Shown here one piece after another: positions 12,492 through 24,550 of a stretch of 64,000 nt of DNA (the first letter of the stretch is position 1; each line of letters begins with the position of its first letter). Origin of the DNA: Morchella semilibera (lineage: Eukaryota > Ascomycota > Pezizomycetes > Pezizales > Morchellaceae). The stretch covers positions 5,143,613-5,207,612 of the forward strand of contig CM018603.1 in NCBI GenBank assembly GCA_009192285.1, given 5' to 3'. A program made the translations under genes and the position numbers. Under the pieces are notes generated by a model, which made no database searches, had not been told where the DNA came from, and saw only the letters and a program-made list of their open reading frames with translations.

Positions 12492-14298
12492 TGCTATTTT
12501 TATTGTAGGTGATAGCTTGAGGAGGGAAGGAGGGTAAGGTGCTTGAAGAGGAGTAAATAGGAGGAGGAGAGGAGAAGATCCCTTTTCCGAAGTTAAAAAG
12601 TAATAATGTTTGGTAGTTTGGATCTTGGTCAAGAAACCAAGAAGGTGTGGCGTTGAGGGGGAGGGGGGAAGAAAAAGGCGCGGTGTTTGCGGTACTAGAC
12701 ACGCGGGTTCATGCTTGTTCGTGTGGGCATGGCTGGCTTTGCCCTAGTGGCTGGAGCGGGAGCTGCACTGCTACGACAGGGGAACCAAGGCCTCTCACCA
12801 GCGGTAGACCCATTTCTAGCCCTAGGCCACGGTGTTTCGAGATTAGATCTGATAGAAGTTACCAGTTCTCTCAACCTGGAGGACTCTAGCCTACGAGGTA
12901 ACCGGGGCAACCATCGCCCTCCCCGAATGGCGCAATACAGGCCCACTCAAAGGAGGCGGGATGTGTGTGATTCCCACCCTCAGCTCATACCAGACCTAAG
13001 ACGAGCAGCGTAAGTTCTTAGATAGCCGTGTTTCCTTATCCATAGCGATAAGACTACCGCCATCACGAGAAATATGGACACAGGTAGGCTCAAAGGGGGC
13101 TCTAACGGACGAATGCGGGTAAAACCCGCAAAGGAAGTAAGGAGAAGTAGTCCACGCTTCGAGAGTGACATCGTAACCCTGCTAGTGAGGGATGAATGGT
13201 ACTTGACATGTTTTGAGATATATTTGGGGATATCTTTAATCGGTGCAGGTGCTATATATCATCAAAACATTAAAAATGCACAGGGGATAATTCCAACGGG
13301 TTGTGAAGTATAAATGAAAAATAAATTCATTAATGATGTAAACAAAAAAAAAAAAAAAAAATTCAAACGGGTTACACCGCCCACAGGTGAGTCACCGTGT
13401 ATCACTCGCGGGGTGGGTTAGGGCTAACACAAACAATATCAATCCCAATGAACACGAATTTTGCGTATTTAGCTGGATACACTATCGAAAGTCAGCAGGT
13501 CATAGACACTGATATGTGGCGTTGTGTCTTTCTTGCGAGTTTTCTTTTCGTGACTAAAACGCCCCAATTCTCTGCCTTGTGACTCGTGGTGCGGATGCCG
13601 AAATGGATCGCCCCTCTAAAGTTAGAAATAGCAAGGATACTATTCCGCGTGTACATTTACAAGTAATGTTGTGAGTGGCTTCATGTAGGTCACTTTAAGT
13701 AAGTCGCAAATTCCGAATTATTCATCTATGAATGGGAATCTCAGACAGCGTTACTCTCTGTTCTTTTTCTCGAGAATTGCATATCGTAATCACACCACTA
13801 GTCTTACTCATGTGTGTAATAAAGGGAGCTCGAATGTTGGCATCGTCCTCAGCCACCCCGTCGCTAGCCCGAATTCCATGCAGGAAGTCTGGCCAGGGAC
13901 TTACTTTGTGTGCAGCGTAGCTACGCTCTAGCTCACCATCAGGGCTAAATAACCGTCTAGATTCACAGTAACCCAAGTAGAATAAACATGATGCCGCAAG
14001 CCACTATAGTCTAAGAGTGGAAGCAACGTTGCAACATTCAGGTTTCGGAGTTTGGATCACGTGCACATATCCACTGCTCGAGGGCCGACCACTCTATTTC
14101 CTTCTTTCAGCCTTATCCACCCCCCCCCCCCCCACCCGTTACCAAGCTACTCTCCATCTATCCGCCACACCACGCCCTTCTTTCCAACTTACACCCTCTA
14201 GAACTGGAAACAACCTTTCATTGTCACACAAGCAAAGTCCAATCTCACCCCAAACCCCGAATAACAAATTCTTTAACCAAATCATTAACCTCAACACA
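12492..14298. other. Intergenic region with poly(A) remnant and poly-C run
   Basis: It holds the promoter side of the zinc-finger gene, an ATTAATGATGTAAAC plus A18 repeat tail at 13328-13361, and a pyrimidine-rich stretch with about 14 C near 14119-14132. Overlapping short frames at 12.65-13.3 kb and 13.7-14.0 kb are not protein-like. Confidence 0.5.
13316..13412 (+). repeat. 3' remnant of the poly(A)-tailed repeat family
   Basis: ATTCATTAATGATGTAAAC followed by 18 A, then within 50 bp the motif GTATCACTCG. The same order (ATTAATGATGTAAAC, A-run, TATCACTCG) recurs near 29.08 kb, so this is one member of a family. Confidence 0.5.
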
Positions 14299-15180
14299 AT
14301 GATCTCCTTCCCCGACCCTACTATTAATGCAGCAGGCTTCTCCAACAACGATGACGTTGAAGCCGCTCATTACGCTACTCACGGTAACGGAGTAACTCCG
14401 GAACAGGATGGAACCTCCAACTACGACGTCGAAGCTGCTCGCCACTCACTTTATGAGCCGAATTTCTTTTACCCAACAGAGCGTTTCTCGGAGTTTGAAG
14501 ACATCGAACTTGACGACCTTCAACAATCAACTCCATCCGGCCCCCCAGCTTCGGGGATGTTGACCGAGAGCAGCGTCCAGCTCACCCAGCGTACCTCCTT
14601 CTTCATGTGTGTGATGCGCTACTTCAAGAGGCAGTATCGCAAGATTGTTGGTACCATCTTCCACAGGTTTCTCACCAAGCCTGAACAACGCCTCTCTGTC
14701 ATTGGCCCTATCGCCCCACATGCCCCCGCAACTAACGCTAAACATAGCCTGCCTACATTCGACCAGGTCATTGCTGAAACCCCACTTCCTACTCAAAATA
14801 GCCCTCAATACGACATTCAGCTTGACAACCTTGCTGGCAGGTTCCCTGAGCCTACTGTCGATCAGATGTTGGACATGATTCTCCCTGCTTCTGTCCAAAG
14901 GGACCAGCTCACCAAGGAGGAGATTGCTCTTGCCCTCGTGGACTCTTTGAAGATGGAAAATTTCATGGTCAGCCACCAACGCACTGATATAGCACTAACT
15001 CCTCTTGCCGGCGCCTACGACCTTGGGGAGTCTTCATGGAGTGCTACTCAACTCACCAATATTATCCCAGCCCCACCCGCTGCCGTGTATGAGCCGGGGT
15101 TCAGTAAGGTCGCTATCATTCTTGGTGAAAAAAAAGGTTTGTTACACTTTCCTCCGCTTCAGAAAATCGACTCAATCTAA
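14299..15180 (+). CDS. Hypothetical protein, 293 residues
   Basis: The frame is open well upstream, but the first ATG with sensible context and composition is at 14299 (MISFPDPTINAAGF). The upstream part is pyrimidine-rich leader. The protein is unrecognised. It carries two short related acidic segments (DDVEAAHYATHG and YDVEAARHSLYE, residues about 18-50), an acidic block EFEDIELDDL, a basic amphipathic helix (CVMRYFKRQYRKIVGTIFHRFL area, about 100-122), and a Leu/Asp-rich C-terminal half. The helix could bind membrane or nucleic acid. There is no signal peptide. The last residues follow a weak GTTTGT donor-like site, so a further exon near 15420 cannot be excluded. Composition supports coding; the family is probably lineage-restricted. 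Confidence 0.55.
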   Translation: MISFPDPTINAAGFSNNDDVEAAHYATHGNGVTPEQDGTSNYDVEAARHSLYEPNFFYPTERFSEFEDIELDDLQQSTPSGPPASGMLTESSVQLTQRTSFFMCVMRYFKRQYRKIVGTIFHRFLTKPEQRLSVIGPIAPHAPATNAKHSLPTFDQVIAETPLPTQNSPQYDIQLDNLAGRFPEPTVDQMLDMILPASVQRDQLTKEEIALALVDSLKMENFMVSHQRTDIALTPLAGAYDLGESSWSATQLTNIIPAPPAAVYEPGFSKVAIILGEKKGLLHFPPLQKIDSI

Positions 15181-16446
15181 TTTGTGATAGAAAATCGGTG
15201 TTTGGCACGTAAGCCAAAGCTTTCTCACGCCAGTTCTCGCCTCTAGCCTTCTAGCCCCTCTTTGAAGCATTATATCCTGTAAGTACTCTAGCTCCGCTTT
15301 CACAGTCTCTACATTCCCCCACGCCCCCACCACACCTATCACACCCGATTTGTGGCCGCGCCTCCGTTTCTATTTTCAATTCAACGTTCTATCTGCTAAC
15401 ACTGATTCTTCCACTAGGCGTTCCTACTTGATCCTTGCTGGCTACCTCGGGCAGCTTTCAGACTCAAGGTCGATCACCAAGTCCTAGTTCGTCGACTAGG
15501 TCGTTGGATAGGTGTAGGTTATTATGGAAATAGTTGCTACATGTCTTACGTTTGTGATTTGATGAGTTTTGAAAGAAATCAATTTTCAAAAACACTTAGG
15601 TGCATCAATTATGACACGTTTTTAGAGTTGCTGGATCTCTTTTTAGTTTACAGAGTTGTGTTGTTGTGCTGCTACTTGTGCCATTCCGTTAAAAGAAAGC
15701 TCCCATAGCCACACAGGCCAGAATTTGCCCCTTCCGAGAAGGAGAACTAATTCATCAATATCCACGTAATGTGAAAGACCAGCGATCGAGATTGAAACTA
15801 AACTACGTTCGGAACCTTTTTCGGGTTAATTGAAACAAGAAACAGTCCATACAATTGAGTGCCTTCCCCATGACTCTAATTTAACTGCGGTGACTAGCAT
15901 TAGTAGTTACTGGTGCAGCGAGTCGGGATCTCTCTCGTTTCTTACGTGTGTTGTGTGTTGAGTATTGGTATGACCTTGCTTGCCCCTAACTCAAAGGAAT
16001 GACTTTGATTTCTTCTGTAATCAGCCACAGGGGCTGCTTTTTCTCGATTTTTACTTTACCAATTCCAAGAACATTACCATCCATAACGAATAATTCATTC
16101 CTTCTTTTTACCACACAGGTACAATGAAGATCATGTTTACCCCATCTTTCCCCCCTAGACAAGCTGCTTGGGAGCTACAGTATCTTATTGATCCGCGCAC
16201 AGTATAAAACTAGCGAGAAGAAGCGTCCACCAGGCAGGCAGCTCTTGATGGACCTCTCGCTAGTAGCTTCCCAGCGGCAGAGTATGTCCCACCCTCGCCC
16301 TCTAGCGGCTACAGTGCCCTGTCCAAACTCTCTCTCCAACATGTGCGGGGTGTTGGGCTGATGAAGCATCGCAGCCGGGTAACGTGACCTCCACAAAGCA
16401 ACCACAAACCAGCAAATTGCACCATAGAGCAATTCAGCCTTTTTGT
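15181..16446. other. Intergenic region, nothing recognised
   Basis: About 1.25 kb of mixed composition without credible genes. A weak donor/acceptor pair at the 5' end could extend the preceding gene by a few codons only. Confidence 0.4.
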
Positions 16447-16713
16447 TCATCTACAATTTAATCTGCCTTTATAGTACGAAATATACAAATGTTGTTTACC
16501 TTGCCTCTCATAGTACAGAATGTCTATATATCAAGGAAAAACTGCTAAGATTATATGAGCACCTTCAAGCCTAGGCCTACCCATTTAGCCCGACCTAAAT
16601 TTAAGCCTCCGCCTGGCCCGGCCCATCAAATAAAGTTTAGGGCCCGGCCCGGCCCGCCCAAAAAGAGCCCGGGCGGCCCGTCTCAACCCACGGCCCATTG
16701 ACGTCCTTGTGAC
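16447..16713 (-). repeat. GGGCC-rich repeat, copy 2 (inverted relative to copy 1)
   Basis: Reverse complement of the segment at 6767-7030: it starts with the AT-rich inner part (GTTTACCTTGCCTCTCATAG) and ends with the GC-rich part and CACGGCCCATTGACGTCCTT. The copies differ by scattered substitutions. This copy lacks the second GGGCC block of copy 1, so one of the two is truncated. Confidence 0.65.
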
Positions 16714-17900
16714 CCTATTTACCATTGCTGCATCGTCGCCGACTGCCGCCCCCAGTGTCAGCCCTGCGGCGCTAGAGCCGAGGCTGAAGCTGGGAAGTAG
16801 CACCTCCTATCAGCGGCGGAAGGAGCCCAAAGCCGGAACCACCGTACCGCATGCAAGAAGCCTAGGCAACTGCCGAGGCGACATATCTTGGCAGACGAGT
16901 GGGAGAAATAGGTACGGCAACTTAACCGGTTCCTCTTCCTTTAGTTGAGAAGGTATCCATGGTAGTGTAGTTTGAAAATCGCCCAGGACGTTCGTCGGTT
17001 CGCACTAAACAAGGTTCCTAGACCAAAAAAAGAAGAGCCTCTCTACTCAACAACTGAGTCAGCTTCGGGTGCCGCATATTGCATGTGAGCTACCGTCTCA
17101 ACTCTTGTTCGACCGGTCCTATCATTGCTCGACGAGGAAAGCGCAAGACCTGAAAGAAAGCTCTTCCTGACTTCACCAGGGACCAGTCGAATACGTACAT
17201 GAACAAAATATTCATTTAGGTCTTGCAGATTACTATACATCCTCCCTAACTGGCATTACTAGTTGGCACAGAATTGTGGCCCTTGGGCGGGGTGGGGCTG
17301 ACATCCATCTAAGTATATCGTATTACGTGTGCTCCGTTCCCGCCTTGTCACTATTCGTGTGGCAATCGCCACGTTTCGTGCGTCATCCCTGAAGATCGTC
17401 TTTGTGTAGCGGGCCAACCTCACCACTCATGGCCGCTGCGGCGATTCTGCACACCGCCCCCGACGACACGTCAGTCGCGAAAACTATTCCGGCCGTGGTA
17501 GGGGTGGTTTTTTACGACACTTTTGTGTTAAGGAAGTAAGTGGAGGGGTTATTCAAGCTCAGGATCAACCCCGAAAACCAAACCTGGAAAACACAGCCCC
17601 CATCCACAGCGAGATACCCACCGGGTGCTAGCAGTACTGAAACAAAAGGACTCCCCAACCCCGAAGTTTGTGCTGTGGTCTAGGTTCGCTGCTCACCGCC
17701 TCCCGCCCCCCACGCGGCCCGCCAGCATGGTGCTCCGAGCGGTCTTAAGTTGGCTTCACCAGCTCCCACACATCGCCCGCTGGATCAACTCACCAACTAG
17801 TGCCTTTAAGGCAGTCCAGCCAGTGTTTTGATTGGTTGTAACTATCTTCTACTTTCGGCAAACCAGACTGCAGTAAACTGAACCTGCCGACAACTAATCA
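16714..17900. other. Intergenic region, nothing recognised
   Basis: GC-richer than average in places (17.4-17.5 kb, 17.69-17.72 kb). No supported gene; short frames are not protein-like. Confidence 0.4.
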
Positions 17901-17909
17901 TGATACGTT

Positions 17910-19086
17910 GTGGAAGTGTCTTGGAGATTATCTAGCAGATTGCGGGGTATCCGGAGCTATACAGGCAGGCGTCTGAGGCGTATAGGACATATAATCAATC
18001 TATGCGCAAAGGGTTTTTATTTGCCGGAAAGAAGGAGATGGTTGCGAAGGAGATTTATTGGGAGGATACAGGTGAAGAAATGGATACTTGGAGGAGGTAT
18101 GGGCCTCTCGGGAGGATATAGAATATCACTATTTATATCCGGCATAGTCCACAACGAGTGGTAGAGCATAAATCGCGAGGTGAAGGCCTGCTTCCTCATA
18201 GAGATAACCGTACTAGGTTGAACTCTTGGTATGTCCTGCTGGATAGTGTGTTGCGTTGCTATTCATAAAGCTATCGATCTCTATATTTATGACCGCAACC
18301 TTGACCATGGTCAGCTCTCAAGAGGGTATTGGGAGATACTGAAAAGGACTCACAAACCCCTATTGCCTTCTGATCGTGTTACCTTAACTACAGAAGGATG
18401 GGATCCATCAATAGACAGCGTATTACCATCAATGGACTATCTTGTCGCCCGCTTTCAGCAGGCATTAGCAGCGAATACACAATCCGAGGATATCATACTT
18501 ACCAGTATGCTCATCAATGGCAAGAAAAAGTTACTCAAGTATTATCAGACAGCGAGAACCTCAGCTTCTTATATAGCCACTGTGGCTCTAAATCTGAAAC
18601 TGAAGCGGCGGCATTTTGAGGATAGATCGCCTGCTTTGGAGGTAGATCAAGCACGTAAAGCAGTCCAGGAGTATCGGGAGAAAACCTGCAAAGAGACTGG
18701 ACCTCCCTCCCTCGCTGGTGGCCATACTAGAATCCATTCAGTAGCAAATGTATCTAGTGGCGTCCCGTTAGAGGCAGTGGTGAATGATTTACATGAATGG
18801 ATGGATTCGTTTTTTGCTGCATCTCTTTTACAAAAGAATGAGCTGCTTCACTACAGCAGCACGCGCCCGGAGGGTGGTGCGTCTGGCTCTGGGGGTTGGT
18901 GGATGGAGGAGAGCGTCTGTTCCCTGCTGCAAAGATGACAGCTGTTCCTTACGAGGCCAGCTAGCAATTGATACATTAGAGGCATTTGAGTGCTTGAAAT
19001 CCTTGGATTGTAATGTCGAGATTAATAAATTGGGAAGAAATGACTATGTATTTAGTTTAGGGGCCAGACATATATTTTATTTATAA
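17910..19086 (+). pseudogene. hAT-superfamily transposase relic
   Basis: Frame-by-frame reading gives pieces typical of the catalytic part of fungal hAT transposases, in the right order. WRRYGPLGRI appears near 18080, then a stop, then NITIYIRHSPQR, then NRTRLNSWYVLLDSVLR (18200-18260). A frameshift follows, then KAIDLYIYDRN and a 200-residue open stretch (WEILKRTHKPLLP, LPSMDYLVARFQ, KKKLLKYYQTARTSASYIA, LNLKLKRRHFED) up to 18938. Another frame (18930-19086) supplies TLEAFECLKSLDCNVE, which resembles the extreme C-terminus of the family. Most of the dimerisation region between the last two parts is missing. The element is dead: at least two frameshifts, an internal stop and an internal deletion. 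Terminal inverted repeats were not found. Confidence 0.75.
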
Positions 19087-20440
19087 TTTAAGCTATTATC
19101 TTTATTAACGTTACATGTTAACATACCTCAAGCACGGCCCCATGGTAGAACCAGTACAAACCGCCAAGTTGAACAGTTGGTTTTAGTTAGTTCAGTTCCA
19201 ACCTCCGTACTTGGCAGTTTGTACGTTTCTTGGTAAAAACAGTACCAGTTCGTAATATTGGAAACCTTGGTTCTGAATGCCCGCAGGTGGGGTAGGTGTC
19301 AAAGGGCTCCAACATCTGATCCTTGGTGAAGCGGGTGGGAATTGACTGCAAAACATCTAGATATGTGAGTGGATTGATACAGTCCTCGAGTCTTTTGCCA
19401 CTCGCCCAAGCAGCGGGGCCGACAGGCACGATGTCATTAGAAATAGAGGGAGAGGAGGTTATTGAGGAAAAGTGCGGGGGTTATCTCAAAGCACTCTCGT
19501 TGGATTGTTCGGATGTTCGAAGGAGACGATACAACAAGTAAAGTAATAAGTGTAGATGTTCTGTAGGTTAGGGGAACACCGCCATCTTGGCACGTGCACT
19601 CCCGTCCCTCCCAGTGGATCTTCCAATGATCCATCTAGGCCCCACACGTGGCCCGCAACCTCCGTTTACCAGCTTCCCGCTTCTGTGTATTATAGCCCCT
19701 CACATGTCCGCACCTACTACTGCCGTCACTACTACACCACCGCCCCTTGATATACAGAATGTAGGACTGTCAATTGAGACAAAAATTGACGTCAAATCCT
19801 CCGTAGGAAATCGGGAAAATTGCTCCAACCTTGCTGTGTATTAAGGATTATAAAATAACTGAACAAATAGAACACAAGGGCTGCGAAGCTACCCTCCTAG
19901 GCCAACCAAGGCAAGGATCCCTTTGGCCATTGAAAACAATCAAGTACTGATGGAGAAAGCAGCCAGTGTCAAATCCGACGACGTAGATAGTTACCCAACG
20001 GGGAAAACGACCGCTTGCATTTCATATCCACTTCTGGTGGGCTAGGTTATGTTTGCGGTTGAGGTAATAGCAACCCAGAGGAGGTTGTGGAGGGGCTGGC
20101 TACTTTTGCTAATCAAAGGATATGTAGAACGGGATAATTAGCGACGCTCTTAGAATATCTAGGGGACAAATAAACGGGGCCACTTCCAAAAACCTGCGCT
20201 AACGACAGCACCACTCACAAATAAAATAACCTCACCCTGTCCCATGGCTCTCCTCCCCATTGAACACACAGTAAATTCCTAACAGACCGTAGTGGTCAGT
20301 TGCGGTAAATGACGTTGTCGTGGGGCAAAGAACCAAAACGAGCTTATAGCTTGAGTTACCGCTACATGCATTAGGCCTTAGTTGTTACGAACCTGTACCC
20401 ACTAGGCGCGAGACTTCTGCAGGACAAGATGAAACCTGGG
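19087..20440. other. Intergenic region with one short inverted repeat
   Basis: Apart from a 16-bp inverted repeat (19154-19169 with 19209-19224, one mismatch) next to the hAT relic, nothing recognisable was seen. Confidence 0.45.
19154..19224. repeat. Short inverted repeat (hairpin)
   Basis: GTACAAACCGCCAAGT (19154-19169) pairs with ACTTGGCAGTTTGTAC (19209-19224) with one mismatch across a 39-bp loop. It lies just downstream of the hAT relic but does not look like a hAT terminus. Confidence 0.6.
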
Positions 20441-20449
20441 GGCTAATAG

Positions 20450-20745
20450 GACAGGGTCAGACAAAACTAGGTCTACAAGTCTCGAACTTCATTTCTGCAC
20501 CTATATATGATCAGCCACGGCTCTAACCTTTCGTTGAGTTCCAAAAAAAGACAATCAAGTTCTAATTTAGGTTCGTATCATGATAGGGTTTCCCCACAGA
20601 TAAGGTTTCATAACCAAAAGCTCTTAGACTTTGACGAAGCCAGGTCACCTCCGTGCGATTATCGGGACCTGGTCCAAATAATGCGAGACAAGGCCAGACC
20701 CCCCAAATGTCGTCTCGTCTCATCTCGTCTATTTTAGTGCCCACC
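20450..20745 (+). repeat. Degenerate member of the GAGACAAG MITE family
   Basis: The right end (CGTCTCGTCTCATCTCGTC, then AGTGCCC) resembles the right end of the better copies at 36995-37348 and 54568-54834. Internal pieces such as a TTAT-CGGGACC-type motif near 20658 match the copy near 28.7 kb. The left end is unclear. Confidence 0.4.
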
Positions 20746-21225
20746 ATCCACCCCCACCGCAGCCTCGAGACAACCAGCCCAGCTTTCTTTTCCTCCTTGG
20801 GCGCTTGCAATAAACTCGAGCACCGCAGCAGCGAGTGCATTGTGGTCTAGGCTGAACTCCCCCTGGCAAATTAGGGGACATAATTAATGGCGGAGTATTT
20901 CCTAATCTTTCCTCATTTCTATCCTCGAGTTCTAAGTTCTGGGATCTTTACCAACCACAAACTCTGTGACAATGAAATGGTACTCTTTACCAACAAATTT
21001 AAAGTAGAATCGTAATTTCAATTTAGATTATCCTGATATCTGGTACAAACAAAGACCCAACTCAACCGTGCAGTAAAGTAAAGAGAGAGAGAGACGGCGT
21101 GATTTGAGAACGATCGCAGTATCTAGGTTATATCTAACCAGGCCTTCACTTGATTATCCTGAGTATTTTGCACATATACCATTGGACAAACAATTTGACT
21201 AGTGTGCAAAGATTTCCCTTAGTTC
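20746..21225. other. Intergenic region, short (AG)n run
   Basis: Contains an (AG) microsatellite at about 21081-21094. Nothing else recognised. It includes the 3' flank of the small three-exon gene. Confidence 0.45.
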
Positions 21226-21860
21226 TCAATCAATCACATTTCCATTGATGGACCCGCCCATGGCAAGATCACCATCCTCATCATCAGGGCGCCTAACAGG
21301 CTCAACATTCCAAGTAATCTCCACACCCCCCTAAAGGTAACAAGAACGGTTAGTCTGGTGGGAGGAGAAATGGCGATAGGTTGAGGAAAGGTAAGACATG
21401 AAGAGACATCAAAACGGGGTGATTGCCTACTTACGATTCGTGCTAGAAGATTGACCTCATTCTCGATCTGGTCAATCAAGGTCCAGGCGATATCGATCTC
21501 CAGCTCGGCCCTTAAGAGATGAACCTGTGAGCAGTACCCATCGAATAACCCCCTCCAACCCAAGGTGTCGTTGTAGGCGATGCGCGACTTGTGAATGGTG
21601 ATCCTCTCAAGGACGAATCTGGCTTGCCTGTTGATGCCAGTAAGAACGATTCGGAGATTCTTAAGGTTAAGGTCCCAATGAAGGTCACCAAGGCAGACTA
21701 GTGACTTGATGGTCGCGAAGGTGAGATTGGTGAGATAGACCTGGCGTTCAACGCGAGCCATGGCCTCTGGATCGTTTGACTGGGTGACGTTAGCTCAAAC
21801 TTTGGGAATCTAACTAGTGGAGGGCGAAATTATTACCAGGAACCTATTCAAGTCTTCCAT
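21226..21860 (-). CDS. Small hypothetical protein, 157 residues, three exons
   Basis: Exons on the minus strand are 21860-21837, 21779-21435 and 21330-21226. The introns (57 and 104 bp) have GTAATA...CAG and GTAAGT...TAG borders, and the joined frame is open for 157 residues. Exon 1 supplies MEDLNRFL in frame with SNDPEAMARVERQVYL. The single long frame starting at 21761 reads wrongly into the second intron. The spliced C-terminus is acidic (GGVEITWNVEPVRRPDDEDG...). The body is predicted helical with heptad-like leucines and charged residues (TLIDQIENEVNLLARI), so a coiled-coil or small helical protein is likely. No family is recognised. The quality of the splice sites and the frame rescue argue that it is real. 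Confidence 0.65.
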
Positions 21861-23495
21861 GATGAGTTTTGATGGATGGAGTTATTGTTTTGAAGAAGGG
21901 GAAGTTTGGTTTAAAGAACCTGAACACTCAGGGGCTAATTGGTGCTTTTGTATGGATTAAACTTGTGAGTTTATGCGATGTGGATCTAGGTGTTTTAGTC
22001 TGAGTAGGTTAGGTGTTAATGGGGTTAACATAAATATGAGTTGAACGGTAGCCAAGACCCTGTGTATCGGAAAGGCCATTACCTTTCACGTACCAGGCAC
22101 CAAAAACGAACTGTGGAGTGCACACGATCTGTGGTGGTGTGCTGTGGGCTACCCATTCATCAGACAATTTGCTTTAACGTACCCCCACCCAACCTTAGGG
22201 GTAGCTAGATCCAGCCCGTAGAGCGGATCGATTCCGCCTATATAGGAACTGCAGTGTAGGATTAATGATAGCTTCTCACTTATTACTCTATTTCTTCTCT
22301 AGTGGTGGGTGCGGCACAAGTCGCCCGAAGACCCCAACTTAAGGCCGTTCAGCATGACGAGGTAAAACTAGGTCCTGCGGTCCGAAAAGAATCTTGTACA
22401 CCGGAGTGAAAAAGGTGAGGAGGCAACGAGCGTCTACAACTTAGGTTGAGCAATAAGAGGCATACTAGTACTCAACAACCATTCCCTTTGACAGGTCCGG
22501 CAGCGAAGAGAGGCTCATCTGATTGAGAAGGTAAATGTTATTGAAGAGCTTTCCCGGAAAGCTTGGGAATAAAAAATATAGAGGGCCACACAACGTGGTA
22601 AATAGACCTCCTACTCCCCTCTTAACTCTTGATTTAAAGCTATTCTCTTTGTTTTCCTTTTCACCTTTTTGTCATGTCCAGGCGTTATTTCCTCAATTTT
22701 TCACGCAAGTATACATTTTTCCGCACCTAAACCAAACCAAACCTCCCGCCCCAGCCCAAAAATAAGATAGAGGAACCAAATAAAACTTGACCACCATTTG
22801 CACCGATTAGCACAAGCGCAGTGCTTTCCGGGCCCTATGGACATATCTGGAAAGGCATCATTGCCCTCAACACCCTCCATTGAAAGACTACAGAGGGACG
22901 AAGATTGGATATCGCCCCTTCTCTCGCCGAGAAATTGCGGCGCCCCCCACCCCGTACCAGTCAGACATATTAATCATATAGTGCGGCGCATCTTAAAGGT
23001 GGCATGTCGGTATCTCTGTTGGAACACTCTTGGCTATTCCGTTTGCTTATGAACCAATATATAGGAGCCCCCAGGTTCCAACTGCAAACTAAATCTTGGC
23101 TAACAGATCTATAAATGCAGGGGTATAAATAGGTATAATACTGTTCCACTTCACAAGGTCTTAGCGCTTTTTGCATACAGAGGTAAATGGCATCGCTTAT
23201 CCTTTGGACGGATAAACTTGTCACATTCACCACTTTCAGCTAGTATTAACCTGATGTGGTAACTGTTGGAAATTCTTGGTTGGTTTGTTTGTTGCTCTTT
23301 ACCATAACAAGCAATATAACTCCCCTACTAAGTGCAGGTGCACGGTCCAGGTGACGAGTTTGACAACTTCCATCCGTCCAAGGGATAACCTTTCAACCAG
23401 ATTAGATATCCAAAATCTATGAAGCCAAAATCGTTATGATACCTATATCGACAATCTTGCTCCAGAGATCCCCTGACACCTTATCTACCTACTTG
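21861..23495. other. Intergenic region, nothing recognised
   Basis: Promoter side of the small three-exon gene followed by mixed sequence. No credible gene or repeat identified. Confidence 0.4.
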
Positions 23496-23499
23496 GAAA

Positions 23500-23735
23500 G
23501 AGCTACAGCAAGCGCGCCAGGGGAAGGAAAGAAGTGCTTTTGAGTTTGTTTTTGAGCTTGAGCTTTGTGTCTAGTTTTTTTTTTTTTTTTTTTTGGTGTT
23601 TTGAATTTGATGGCGGCGGCGGAGGTGGAGGGGAGGGAAATAAACCTGCTCCGGAGAGAGGGAGGAGGTGGTTGCCATAGCCTAAGGGCTGCATGGATGT
23701 ACGAAGTATAAAGAAATAAATAAATAAGTAATACC
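23500..23735 (+). repeat. CATAGCC/poly(A)-type interspersed repeat
   Basis: Order of parts: GCGCGCCAGGGGAAGG, a T-rich run (23575-23594), a GGCGGCGGCGGAGG block, a GCTCCGGAGAGAGGGAGG block, TTGCCATAGCCTAAGGGCTG and then an A-rich tail with AAATAAATAAATAAG. The same order is seen at 38884-39093 and, with variation, at 32905-33124. No coding capacity. Confidence 0.65.
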
Positions 23736-24550
23736 TGGGGAGAGTTATAGGCTTTGGGAAGCGAGTGATGATTCATGATAATACCAGCGGGTACCTATGG
23801 TTAGCGCCGGTCAAACTGGGAACCACCAGAGATGTGACTGCACGCCGCCACTTCCGCCAGCCGTTCCGTCTATGCGTGAATGAATTAGTTGGACTTCCAA
23901 GTAAGGCAAGGGAAACCTGAATTACTCAGGAGCGTGGTAATCCTGAAGGAACAGGGCATTACATAATGAATATGTAAGAGGTATATACCATCCACACCCC
24001 CACCCCACAAGCGAGCGGCACCCGGTCTAACAATATTATCCAAGCTTAAACGCTACAGAGCTATCATTTAGCATTAGCCATATGTTTGATATCCCTAAAC
24101 AGAAAGCTATTCGCAATGTTATTTATGTCACGTTAAGGTGCCCGGCGTCATACTAAGAAAAAGGTATCCTCCCTGTATGATAAAACAGGATTAGATATCC
24201 CACCAGTGTGCACTACGGTAAGCGTGAGGTGATCGCGAATAGCATGAACTAGCTCGATGAATTAGCCCCCCAACATAACCAAAAATATACCCGGGATCAA
24301 GCTACAGGATTTCAAGCTTGGCTTCACGAATATGGAGCCTATCACCATTGAGACTAGAATGCCCTATGATTATTATTACCCCTTACAGAAGGTGATCGTG
24401 ACGGGGATCCCTTTAAAAACTATGGCACAACAAAAGCTAAACACTCATTTTCTCGGCAAAGAGGTGCCACCCACAAACAGAATTTCTACCCAACATGCCC
24501 GTTGAAAACCTGTCGCCATTCCTTCTCCATTTCAGGCCACCAACGCATTC
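23736..24550. other. Intergenic region, nothing recognised
   Basis: About 800 bp between a repeat and the 3' end of the damaged F-box-like gene; no recognisable feature. Confidence 0.4.
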
